DNA from: Oleiharenicola lentus
GTDB lineage: Bacteria; Verrucomicrobiota; Verrucomicrobiia; Opitutales; Opitutaceae
DNA length: 64,000 nt
Assembly (NCBI RefSeq): GCF_004118375.1
Contig: NZ_SDHX01000001.1
Coordinates: 1,925,693 to 1,989,692 of the forward strand
Reading direction: 5' to 3'
The position numbers and the translations under genes were made by a program. This document shows, piece by piece, positions 53,452 through 62,080 of this stretch. Each line of letters starts with the position of its first letter. Position 1 is the stretch's first letter. A model generated the notes under the pieces. That model was not told where the DNA came from and ran no database searches. It saw nothing but the letters and a program-made list of their open reading frames with translations.

Positions 53452-55347
53452 ATGCACCTCTTCGCCCTGCTGACACTGCTTCTGGTCCCCCTCGCGACCA
53501 TGCCCGCCGAGCCGGCCGCCCGCTCCGCTCCGTCACCCGCCCGCCTGCGCGAGATCGAGGCGGCGCTGCCCGCGCACCCGCAGGGCTGGGGCGCCCCGGC
53601 GGCCGACCGCGCGACTTGGAAGCGTGCCGCGACCACGATCCCGGCCCGCGAACTCGTCCAGGCCGCGGCCGACGCGCTGCGCGAACCCAGCCCGGTGATC
53701 CTGGACGAGCTTTACCTGCGGTATTCGCGCGACGGCAACCGGGTCGAGTTCCAGCAGGCCAACCTGCGACGGCTGCACCGCATGAGCCTCTTCGCGTGGG
53801 CCGAGGCGCTCGAGGCCCGCGGGCGCTTCGTTGCCGCGCTCCGCGAGGAGATCACGGCCATCCTCAACGAACGCACGTGGGTGCTCCCGGCGCACGACCC
53901 GAAGCTCAACAATTTCGAGGAGCGCTGGACCGAGGTCGACCTGATGGTGGCGATGAAGGGCTGGTCCCTGGCCACCGTGGTCGGCTGGCACGCGGAGGCC
54001 CTCGGACCCGAACTCGTGGCACGGATCGACGCCGAGCTGCGGCGCCGCGTCATCGCGCCTTTTATGGCGCGCACGCGCGGCGAGGCTAGCGCCGACACCG
54101 ACGGCATGTGGTGGGACCGCACCGACAACAACTGGAACTCCGTCTGCCACGCCGGCGTCGTTGGCACCGCGCTTGCGCGGCTCGAGTCGCGGGCTGAGCG
54201 CGCCGCCGTGGTCGCTGCGGCCGAGCTCAACCTGCCGTACTATCTCGGGGGCTTCACCCCCGATGGCTATTGCAGCGAGGGCATCGGCTACTGGAACTAC
54301 GGCTTCGGGCACTTCACGATGCTGTCTGAGACGCTGCGCCGGGCGACCGGCAACGTGGTGCGTCCGCTGGCCTCCGACCACGCCCTCCGCGTCGCGGCCT
54401 ACCCGTGGGGCCTGCAGATCCTGCCTGGGGTGTTTCCGGCCTTCGCTGACATGAACCCGGCCGAGCGGCCCTCCACGTGGTTCGGGGCGCTCGCCGTGAT
54501 GCAGGGCCACCCCCAGCCGCTGGGCATGAAGCAGTGGAACCTTTCGGTGAACGATCTCCGGACGCAGATGATCTACGAGTCGGCGATGAAGGTCTTCCTC
54601 CCGCTGTTGACCGAGGGTCTCCCGGCCGCGCCCGCGCCGCAGGTGCGGCGGGCGCACTACTGGTTCCCCGATGCGCAGGTCTACACCGGCCGGGCCGCGC
54701 CGGATTTCGGGGCGGCCATCAAGGGCGGGCACAATCAGGAACACCACAACCACAACGACGTCGGCTCGTTCGTCGTTGCGCGCGGCGAGCGCGCCGTGCT
54801 CGTCGACCCGGGCCTGGAGATATACACGCAGCGCACCTTCAGCGACCGGCGCTACGATTCCCGGGTGCTCAATTCCTACGGCCACAGCGTGCCGGTCGTC
54901 GCAGGCGAGTTGCAGCGGACCGGGCGGGAGTTCGCCTCCAAGGTCCTTGCGGCGACCTTCTCCGAGACGGAAGACGTCGTGGTGCTCGACCTGACCGGCG
55001 CCTACGCCGTGCCGGCGCTCAAGTCCCTCGTGCGCACCTTCACGCTCCGGCGGGGCGCCAAGCCGGAGATCGTGATCTTCGACGCGGTGGAGTTCGCCAC
55101 ACCCTCGACCTTCGAGGGTGCCCTGATCACGTTCGAGCAGCACCGCGAACGCGGGCCGGGGCGCCTGCAGGTGGGCAGTGGCGACGCCGCATTGCGCGTG
55201 CTCGTCGAGTCGACCGCGCCGTGGCAGTTGAGGGCGGAGACGCTCACCGAGGATCTCCCGGGCGGTCGGAAGCCCACGCGCCTCGGGCTGGCGCTGAAGG
55301 AACCCGTCACCCGCGCGACACTCACCGTCACCATCCGCCCGAACTGA
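53452..55347 (+). CDS. Exported heparinase II/III-like polysaccharide lyase
   Basis: 631 residues with a signal peptide (LFALLTLLLVPLATMPA). An N-terminal alpha/alpha toroid with NNWNSVCHAGVVG and CSEGIGYWNYGFGHFTMLS (likely catalytic Asn/His/Tyr region), then the heparinase II/III beta-sandwich with GGHNQEHHNHNDVGSFVVAR, where histidines bind metal. Relatives cleave uronate-containing chains such as alginate, heparin or related exopolysaccharides by beta-elimination. Its presence in a mannoside locus means the substrate either contains uronic acid or this enzyme has another specificity. Confidence 0.82.
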   Translation: MHLFALLTLLLVPLATMPAEPAARSAPSPARLREIEAALPAHPQGWGAPAADRATWKRAATTIPARELVQAAADALREPSPVILDELYLRYSRDGNRVEFQQANLRRLHRMSLFAWAEALEARGRFVAALREEITAILNERTWVLPAHDPKLNNFEERWTEVDLMVAMKGWSLATVVGWHAEALGPELVARIDAELRRRVIAPFMARTRGEASADTDGMWWDRTDNNWNSVCHAGVVGTALARLESRAERAAVVAAAELNLPYYLGGFTPDGYCSEGIGYWNYGFGHFTMLSETLRRATGNVVRPLASDHALRVAAYPWGLQILPGVFPAFADMNPAERPSTWFGALAVMQGHPQPLGMKQWNLSVNDLRTQMIYESAMKVFLPLLTEGLPAAPAPQVRRAHYWFPDAQVYTGRAAPDFGAAIKGGHNQEHHNHNDVGSFVVARGERAVLVDPGLEIYTQRTFSDRRYDSRVLNSYGHSVPVVAGELQRTGREFASKVLAATFSETEDVVVLDLTGAYAVPALKSLVRTFTLRRGAKPEIVIFDAVEFATPSTFEGALITFEQHRERGPGRLQVGSGDAALRVLVESTAPWQLRAETLTEDLPGGRKPTRLGLALKEPVTRATLTVTIRPN

Positions 55348-55350
55348 CCG

Positions 55351-56361
55351 ATGTCGACCGCCCCCATTCGCCGCCGTGGCTTCAACCTGCCGGAGATGTT
55401 CCTCGGGCCGGATGACCTGCGTTGGGCCGACATGATCCGCGGGCCGCGCGGGCGCTTCCGGGAAACGGACTTCGCGTGGATCGCGGAGTGGGGATTCAAC
55501 TTCGTCCGCCTCCCACTCAGCTATCGGTGGTGGGCCGGGGCCGACGATCCGGACCGCATCAACGAGGCGGCGCTGGCCCCCGTCGACGAGGCGGTGACAT
55601 GGGCGGAACGATGCGGCCTGCGTCTGGCGCTCGCCCTGCATCACGCCCCCGGCTTCTGCATCAACCCACCGCCCCGGCCGGACCGTTTCGATCTCTGGCG
55701 CGACGCCGAGGCGCGCGGATGCTTCGAGCAACACTGGCAGACGCTCGCCCGGCGCTACCGGGGGATCGCGCCCGAACGGCTCGAGTTCAACCTGCTGAAC
55801 GAGCCGGCTCACTGCACGCCGGCCGAGCACGAGCCCGTCATGCGGGCGGCCATAAGGGCGATCCGCGCCATCTCCCCGGCGCGGGCGATCCTGCTCGATG
55901 GGCGCGCCGCGGGCACCACCCCCTGTTCCGAACTGGCTGACGTGCCGGACTCGATCCAGTGCTGCCGCGGCTACTGGCCGGCGGAGGTTACGCATCACAT
56001 GGCTTGGTGGGCCAGCGAGCCCAGCCTCACGCCGGCGTGGCCGATGCGCCTCGCCGACGGCGCCGAGGCGACACGCGAGTCGCTGCGAGCGCGTTTTGCC
56101 CCCTGGCGAGAGCTCTCGGCGCAAGGCGTGCCGGTGCTTTGTGGGGAGCTCGGCGCCTGGCACCGCACGCCGCACGCAGTCTTCCTGCGCTGGCTAGAGG
56201 ACCAGCTCGACGTCCTGCGTGAGTTCGGATGCGGCTGGGCGCTGTGGAACTTTCGTGGCTCGTTCGGCGTGTTGGATTCGACCCGGACCGATGTCGCCTA
56301 CGAAGACTGGCACGGCGTGCCCCTCGACCGCGCGCTGCTGACCCTGCTGCAACGCTTTTAA
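55351..56361 (+). CDS. GH5-like glycoside hydrolase
   Basis: 336 residues, clan GH-A barrel. RRRGFNLPEMFLG at the start, FNFVRLPLSYRWW, the acid/base Glu in LEFNLLNEPA, and the nucleophile Glu in GVPVLCGELGAW, followed by GWALWNFRGSFGVLDS. No signal peptide, so cytoplasmic. GH5 includes mannanases, glucanases and other endo- and exo-enzymes; the subfamily cannot be told here. It sits 3 bp after the lyase and 3 bp before the GH2 gene. Confidence 0.82.
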   Translation: MSTAPIRRRGFNLPEMFLGPDDLRWADMIRGPRGRFRETDFAWIAEWGFNFVRLPLSYRWWAGADDPDRINEAALAPVDEAVTWAERCGLRLALALHHAPGFCINPPPRPDRFDLWRDAEARGCFEQHWQTLARRYRGIAPERLEFNLLNEPAHCTPAEHEPVMRAAIRAIRAISPARAILLDGRAAGTTPCSELADVPDSIQCCRGYWPAEVTHHMAWWASEPSLTPAWPMRLADGAEATRESLRARFAPWRELSAQGVPVLCGELGAWHRTPHAVFLRWLEDQLDVLREFGCGWALWNFRGSFGVLDSTRTDVAYEDWHGVPLDRALLTLLQRF

Positions 56362-56364
56362 CCG

Positions 56365-58314
56365 ATGACCACACTTCTTGATCTCACCGCCCATGAATGG
56401 TCGCTGACCGGCTGGCGTCCGTTCGCATGGAAACTGCGGAAGTCCGCCGAGACCGGCGGGTTTCTCCTGCCCGACCACGGGCCGTATCCTGCGCGCCTGC
56501 CGGGCAGTGTGCAGGAGAATCTCCGCCGCGACGGGGTGATACCCGACTGGCATGTCGGACATAACTCGCTGGCGATCGAGTGGGTCGAGCACCGCCAGTG
56601 GATGTTCACCACACGTTTCACGTTCGCGACCGCGGCCGCCCCCGTCGAACTGGTCGCCGAGTGCCTCGACTACGCGGGCTGGGTGTTGCTCGACGGCGCG
56701 GTCGTCGGCGAGTTTCGCGGCGCGCAACTGCCGGTGCGGCTGCCGCTGGGCGACCGGCTGGCGCCGGGCGGACACGAACTGTCGCTGGTCTTCGACCTGC
56801 CGCCGGAAGGGCAGGGGCAGCTCGGCTACACCTCGCGCGCCCGCGAGATGAAGCCGCGCTACAGCTACGGCTGGGACTGGTGCGTGCGCGTCGTCGCGAT
56901 CGGGGCCGCCGGTGTCCTGCGCTTGGAAAGCCATCCGGACGGCCGGGTGGAGCGGCCGCGGGTCTCGACGCGGACCACCGCGGACCTCGCGCAAGGCGAG
57001 GTCGTCATCCGCGGCGAAGGCGACGGGGAACTGGTCGCGACGCTGCGCGATGGCGCCACGGTGGTCGCGACGGCGACGGGCCCGGCGGACGGGACCCTGG
57101 TCCTCAACTTACCCCGGCCCAAACTCTGGTGGCCGAATGGCGAGGGCGCACAGCCCCTCTATGCGTTGCGGATCGAGGCGCGGCGGGGTGGGGTGGTGGG
57201 GGAGGCGTGGGACCTCGACGTTGGTTTCAAGCACGTCGAGTGGCGGCCCTGTGCCGGCGCCCCCGCGGCCGCCCTGCCGTGGCTCTGCCTGGTCAACGGT
57301 CGGCCCATCTTCCTGCAGGGTGTGAACTGGACGCCGGTGCGGATGTGTTACCAAGACGTGACCGTGGCGGAGGTGGAGCGGCTGGTGGGAATCTATCGCG
57401 AGCTCGGCTGCAACCTGCTGCGGGTCTGGGGCGGCGGCTACCTCGAGTCGCCCGAATTCTACGCCGCGTGCGACCGCGCGGGCCTGCTCGTGTGGCAGGA
57501 GTTTCCGCTGTCGTCGTCGGGCCTGGACAGCAACCCGCCCGAGGACGACGCCTTCGTGGCGCAGGTCACCGCGGTGGCCCGGCACTACCTGCGCGAGCGG
57601 CAGCATCACGCCAGCCTCCTGCAGTGGTGCGGCGGCAACGAACTGCAGATCGAGGTGCCCTGGCAGGGCGGCCAGCGTCGCAATCCACTCACCCTGCAGC
57701 ACCGCCTGCTCGCGGCGCTCGACGAGCTCGTCCGGCAAGAGGATCCCGCGCACCGCTTCCTGCCCACGTCGCCCTACGGTCCGCGCTTTCACTCCGCACG
57801 GGAGGAGTTCGGCCAGGGGCTGCACCACGAGGTGCATGGCCCTTGGGGGCTGGACGCATTCCCGGGGGAGGGGGACTGGGAACGCTACTGGACCGACGAC
57901 GACTCGCTTTTCCGCGGCGAGACCGGCGTTGGCGGTGCCAGCCGGGCCGAATTGATCTGGAAATACACCGGTGGCGAAGCCACGTGGCCGCCAGACTCGG
58001 CCTACTGGCGTCACGCCTCCGGCTGGTGGACGCAATGGGACCGCCTGAAAGGCAAATTCGCCCACGCCAGGCCGCCAGCTGCCTTGCAGGAATTCACCGA
58101 CTACACGCGACGGGAGCAGGCGGAGAGGCTCGCGTTCGCCATCCGCGCGAAGAAGGCGCGGTTCCCGCGCTGCGGGGGCTTCCTGATCTGGATGGGACAC
58201 GACGCTTTCCCCTGCCTTGCGAACACCTCGATCGTTGAATTCGACCATGTCCTGAAGCCCGCTGCGCTCGCCGTCGCCGAGGTCTTCAAGTCTCCGCCGC
58301 CTTCCGCGCCATGA
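56365..58314 (+). CDS. GH2 beta-mannosidase-like glycosidase
   Basis: 649 residues. Jelly-roll N-domain (WRPFAWKLRKSAETGGF, LPGSVQENLRRDGVIPDWHV, HRQWMFTTRFTF), Ig-like domain, and barrel with GVNWTPVRMCYQDVTVAEVE, LLRVWGGGYLESPEFYAACD, LLVWQEFPLSSSG and the acid/base Glu in LQWCGGNELQIE. The nucleophile is probably the Glu of LFRGETGVGG. It lacks the two C-terminal Ig-like domains of full-length beta-mannosidases (800-900 residues). Cytoplasmic. It should release mannose from the non-reducing end of oligosaccharides. Confidence 0.86.
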   Translation: MTTLLDLTAHEWSLTGWRPFAWKLRKSAETGGFLLPDHGPYPARLPGSVQENLRRDGVIPDWHVGHNSLAIEWVEHRQWMFTTRFTFATAAAPVELVAECLDYAGWVLLDGAVVGEFRGAQLPVRLPLGDRLAPGGHELSLVFDLPPEGQGQLGYTSRAREMKPRYSYGWDWCVRVVAIGAAGVLRLESHPDGRVERPRVSTRTTADLAQGEVVIRGEGDGELVATLRDGATVVATATGPADGTLVLNLPRPKLWWPNGEGAQPLYALRIEARRGGVVGEAWDLDVGFKHVEWRPCAGAPAAALPWLCLVNGRPIFLQGVNWTPVRMCYQDVTVAEVERLVGIYRELGCNLLRVWGGGYLESPEFYAACDRAGLLVWQEFPLSSSGLDSNPPEDDAFVAQVTAVARHYLRERQHHASLLQWCGGNELQIEVPWQGGQRRNPLTLQHRLLAALDELVRQEDPAHRFLPTSPYGPRFHSAREEFGQGLHHEVHGPWGLDAFPGEGDWERYWTDDDSLFRGETGVGGASRAELIWKYTGGEATWPPDSAYWRHASGWWTQWDRLKGKFAHARPPAALQEFTDYTRREQAERLAFAIRAKKARFPRCGGFLIWMGHDAFPCLANTSIVEFDHVLKPAALAVAEVFKSPPPSAP

Positions 58315-59675
58315 ACCTCCCCGTCCTCCTGTTCGCAACGCTCGCCGCGACTACCTCGATCTTGGCGGCTGCGTCCGTCGCGCGCCGGCCCAACGTCATC
58401 GTGATCGTTACCGACGACCAGCGCCACGACGCGCTCGGCGTCGTGCAGCGTGAGCAGGGCGCCGCGGCGCGGTTCCCGTTCTTCCAGACCCCGCACCTCG
58501 ACCGGCTCGCCGGCGAGGGCGCGCGATTCCGGAACGCGTTCGTGACCCACTCGCTCTGCTCCCCGAGCCGGGCTTCAATGCTCACGGGCCGGCAGACGTA
58601 TGCCCACGGGATCCGCGACAACAAGACACCGTTCATGTCGACCGACACCTGGGCGCACGCGCTCCGCGCCGCCGGCTACCGCACCGGCTATTTCGGGAAG
58701 TGGCACATGGGCCGGCAGGAGGACCGCCCGGGTTTCGACGATGTCTTCACGTTCATCGACCAAGGTATCTACCCGAACTGCCGTTTTCTCGACAACGGCC
58801 GCTGGGTCGAGACCGAGGGCTGGGTCGACGACGTCACGACCACGCGCGCCCTCGACTACATCGCACGGCACCGCGCCGAACCGTTCGCACTGTTCATCGG
58901 CTACAAGTCGCCGCACGACAACCGCACACCGGCGCCCCGCCATGCCACGCGCTACGCCGACGCCCGCATCGCGGAGCCGGTCAGTTTTCGGGCCTACCCG
59001 CCGTTCCCGTGGGGCGATCGCAGCCGGCCGTGGAACCCGGTCGTCGAGGACCGCCTGAACTACTTCCGCTGCCTGCAGGGCGTGGACGACAACATCGGCC
59101 GCCTCCTCGACGCGCTCCAGCAGCAGGGTCTGGCCGAGGACACGCTGATCATCTATGCGGGCGACAACGGCTACTATCTCGGGGAGCACGGCCTCGGTGA
59201 CAAACGCACTGCCTACGAGGAGAGCATCCGCATCCCGCTGCTCGTGCGTTATCCCCGCGCCGTGGCCGCCGGCACGATCGTGGATGCGCCCGCGCTCAAC
59301 ATCGACCTGCCGGCGACGATCCTCGAGCTCGCCGGCGTGCCGGTCACCTGGTCGCAGCACGGGCGCAGCCTTGATCCGCTGCTCCAGGGCGCGCGCCCGG
59401 CCGACTGGCGCACGGACTTCTTCTACGAGAATTATCAGGATCCGGAGTATCCGGACGTCACCTTCGACCTCCAGGCCATCCGCACCGAGGGCGCGAAGCT
59501 GGTCGTCTACCCCGGGCACCCGGATTGGACGCAGGTATTCGACCTGCGCGCCGATCCCCACGAGCTGACGAATCTGGCCAGCGCACCCGCCGCCGCGATC
59601 CTGCGCGCGGACCTGGAGGCGCGCCTGCGCGCCGCGCAGGCGCGGTTCCCGGCCCCGGCCGCACCGAAACCATGA
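58311..59675 (+). CDS. Exported sulfatase (type I, formylglycine)
   Basis: 454 residues, ATGA overlap with the GH2 gene. Signal peptide (LPVLLFATLAATTSILAA), metal-binding VIVIVTDDQRHDALG, the formylglycine motif SLCSPSRASMLTG with Cys83 to be oxidised, GYFGKWHMGRQ, and YAGDNGYYLGEHGL. It removes sulfate esters from a glycan in the periplasm. It needs a formylglycine-generating enzyme, not encoded in this window. It implies that the target glycan is sulfated. Confidence 0.9.
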   Translation: MNLPVLLFATLAATTSILAAASVARRPNVIVIVTDDQRHDALGVVQREQGAAARFPFFQTPHLDRLAGEGARFRNAFVTHSLCSPSRASMLTGRQTYAHGIRDNKTPFMSTDTWAHALRAAGYRTGYFGKWHMGRQEDRPGFDDVFTFIDQGIYPNCRFLDNGRWVETEGWVDDVTTTRALDYIARHRAEPFALFIGYKSPHDNRTPAPRHATRYADARIAEPVSFRAYPPFPWGDRSRPWNPVVEDRLNYFRCLQGVDDNIGRLLDALQQQGLAEDTLIIYAGDNGYYLGEHGLGDKRTAYEESIRIPLLVRYPRAVAAGTIVDAPALNIDLPATILELAGVPVTWSQHGRSLDPLLQGARPADWRTDFFYENYQDPEYPDVTFDLQAIRTEGAKLVVYPGHPDWTQVFDLRADPHELTNLASAPAAAILRADLEARLRAAQARFPAPAAPKP

Positions 59676-60682
59676 GCGCCGTCCTCCGCCGCCCGCGCGC
59701 CCTGCTCACGTTCCGGCCCGAGACGGAGCCGTGGCTGCTCACGCCGGGGACCCGCGCCCGCCTGGAGTCGCTGGTCGAGGTGGTGGTGACGCTCCGGGAG
59801 GGTGAGGACTGGCGGCCGCACGCGACGCGGCTTGGCGACGTGGAGGTGGTGATCGGCAACTGGGGCGTGCCGCGCTTCACACCCGAGCTCCTCGCGACGA
59901 TGCCGGCGCTGCGGATCGTCTGCTACGCGGCCGGCTCTGTGCGCGGCTTTGTCACGCCGGAGTTCTGGCAGCGGGGCATCCAGCTTACCACGGCCGTCGC
60001 GGCCAACGCCCGCGCCACTGCCACATGCGCGGAGGCGATGATCATTCTCTCGCTCAAGCAGGTGTGGTTCCACCTGCGGGAACCCCGCGCCGAGTGGGCC
60101 CAGCTGGGCGACACCGCGTCCTCTGGCGTGCACCGCGCCACCGTCGGCATCATCGGCCTCAGCCGGGTCGGGCGCGAGGTCGTGCGCGGCTTGCAGCGCC
60201 ACGAGCTCCGTCTCCTGGTCTATGATCCGACCATCGACGCCGCCGAAGCGTGCCGGGTGGGTGTGGAGCTGGCGGCGCTGCCCGAGTTGTTCGCCGCCAG
60301 CCACGTGGTCTCGGTGCACGCTCCACAGCTGCCCGCGACGACGGGCTTGGTCACGGGCGAGCTGCTGCGCCGGATGGGACCGCACACGACGTTCGTCAAC
60401 ACCGCCCGGGGCGCAATCGTGCGCGAGGCGGAGCTGGTCGCGGTGCTGCGCGCCCGCCCGGATCTCACGGCCGTGCTCGATGTCACCGAGCCCGAGCCGG
60501 CGCCGGCAGATTCGCCGCTCCGCGCCCTGCCGAACGTCGTGCTGACACCCCACCTCGCCGGTGCCCGCCACCGCGACCTCGAGCTGCTGATGCGCAGCGC
60601 CCTCGACGAGCTCGAGCGCCACCTGCGCGGCGAGCCGCTACAGTTCGCTCTGACCGAAGCCGCCGCCGCGCTGCAGGCCTGA
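59672..60682 (+). CDS. D-2-hydroxyacid dehydrogenase family protein
   Basis: 336 residues, ATGA overlap with the sulfatase. NAD-binding domain with VGIIGLSRVGREVVRGLQR, LLVYDPTIDAAEA, VSVHAPQLPATTGLVTGELL, FVNTARGAIVREAELV and VLTPHLAGARHRD. The active site has Arg (TARG), Glu (near TEPEPAP) and His in PHLAGA. It probably reduces or oxidises a sugar-derived 2-hydroxy or 2-keto acid; the substrate is unknown. Its coupling with the sulfatase suggests a step in catabolism of the released sugar. Confidence 0.83.
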   Translation: MSAVLRRPRALLTFRPETEPWLLTPGTRARLESLVEVVVTLREGEDWRPHATRLGDVEVVIGNWGVPRFTPELLATMPALRIVCYAAGSVRGFVTPEFWQRGIQLTTAVAANARATATCAEAMIILSLKQVWFHLREPRAEWAQLGDTASSGVHRATVGIIGLSRVGREVVRGLQRHELRLLVYDPTIDAAEACRVGVELAALPELFAASHVVSVHAPQLPATTGLVTGELLRRMGPHTTFVNTARGAIVREAELVAVLRARPDLTAVLDVTEPEPAPADSPLRALPNVVLTPHLAGARHRDLELLMRSALDELERHLRGEPLQFALTEAAAALQA

Positions 60683-60695
60683 CGCTTTCGCCCCG

Positions 60696-62069
60696 ATGAA
60701 CCCCAACCCCAACCCCAACCCCGCCGCCGCGCCGAAGACCTGGAGGGTCGGCACCCTTACGTATTCTCTTGCGGGCATCGTGTTGCTGTTCACCTGGCTG
60801 CTGCTGGGCGACTTCAGCTACATGATGCGCGAGCGCTCCGCCGCGCCGGTCACGCAGCTGATGCTGAAGAAGTATCAGGCGACGGACTTCATCACCGGCG
60901 TCTTCCTGCTCACGATCCCGTGGGCCATCATCCTCGTCGTCGGCCCGGCGGTGAGCTATTGGAGCGACCGCAGCCGCAGCCGCTGGGGGCGGCGCATCCC
61001 GTTCCTGCTCGTGCCGACTCCCTTCGTGACCCTGTCCATGATCGGGTTGGCGTACAGCCCGCCGATCGGCCGCTGGCTGCACGCGTTCGTCGGTGGCGAC
61101 CCGGCGAACGTCAACCTGACCATCCTGTTGATGATGGGCCTATGTTGGACGGTTTTCGAGATCGGCGTGGTGGTCTCCAACTCGGTCTTCAACGGCCTGA
61201 TCAACGACGTCGTGCCCCGCGAGCTGCTCGGGCGCTTCTACGGGCTGTTCCGCGCGGTCAGCCTCGGGGTCGGCGTGCTGTTCAACTACAAGATCATCGG
61301 CCACGCGGAGGAGCACTACACGATCATCCTGGCGAGCATCGGCCTCGTCTACGGCGCGGGCATGACGCTGATGTGCCTGCGGGTGAAGGAGGGCGACTAT
61401 CCGCCGCCGCCGCCCGACGAGCCGCGGCGCAACCCGGTGTTCGGCGCCCTGCGCGACTACTGGCGCGACTGCTTCCTGCGGCCGTACTACCTGCTGGTGT
61501 TCCTGTTCCTCGGCTTCGCCAACCTCGCGTTCGTGCCGGTCAACCTGTTCAGCATCTACGCGGCGAAAAGTTACGCGATGTCGATGGAGACCTACGGGCG
61601 CTACCTGGTGGTCACCTTCCTGTGCTCGTTCGTGCTGGCCTTCCCGCTCGGCTGGCTGGCGGACAAGCTGCATCCGCTGCGCGTCGCCATCGGGGCGGCC
61701 GCCCTGTACGCCGTCGCGATGGCCGCCGGATTCTGGATCATGCGGGACGCCACCACCTTCGGGTGGGCCTTCCTCGCGCACGGGGTGCTGTCGGGCACGT
61801 ATTTCACCGGGGCGGCTGCGCTGCCGCAGATGCTGTTCCCGCGCGCCAAGTTCGCGCAGTTCGCCGCCGCGGCGGGCTTGCTGGCCGCGCTCTTCAACAT
61901 GTCGCTCGGTCCCGTCCTCGGCGCCTGGCTCGACGGCCTGGGCAACCAGTACCGCTACACGTTCCTCGCCGGGAGCGGCCTGGCGGCCGTCGGCACCGGC
62001 CTCGGGCTCTGGCTGCACGTGCGCTGGACCGCCCTCGGCGGGCGCACGGGCTACGTCGCCCCGGAGTGA
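60696..62069 (+). CDS. MFS sugar symporter (GPH/SLC45-like)
   Basis: 457 residues with 12 predicted membrane helices. GPH/sucrose-transporter-type features: WLLLGDFSYMMRERSAAPVT, AVSYWSDRSRSRWGRRIPFL (loop 2-3 motif RxxWGRRxP) and LLGRFYGLFRAVSLGVG. The N-terminus begins with a run MNPNPNPNPAAAP encoded by four tandem AACCCC repeats. It probably carries the oligosaccharide or monosaccharide produced in the periplasm across the inner membrane. Confidence 0.87.
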   Translation: MNPNPNPNPAAAPKTWRVGTLTYSLAGIVLLFTWLLLGDFSYMMRERSAAPVTQLMLKKYQATDFITGVFLLTIPWAIILVVGPAVSYWSDRSRSRWGRRIPFLLVPTPFVTLSMIGLAYSPPIGRWLHAFVGGDPANVNLTILLMMGLCWTVFEIGVVVSNSVFNGLINDVVPRELLGRFYGLFRAVSLGVGVLFNYKIIGHAEEHYTIILASIGLVYGAGMTLMCLRVKEGDYPPPPPDEPRRNPVFGALRDYWRDCFLRPYYLLVFLFLGFANLAFVPVNLFSIYAAKSYAMSMETYGRYLVVTFLCSFVLAFPLGWLADKLHPLRVAIGAAALYAVAMAAGFWIMRDATTFGWAFLAHGVLSGTYFTGAAALPQMLFPRAKFAQFAAAAGLLAALFNMSLGPVLGAWLDGLGNQYRYTFLAGSGLAAVGTGLGLWLHVRWTALGGRTGYVAPE

Positions 62070-62080
62070 GGCTCCTTCCC

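Noticed and set aside
60920-62080. N-terminal extension of the ferritin-like gene over the sugar transporter
   Set aside because: The region codes for the membrane protein in another frame; the Arg-rich translation is a GC shadow.
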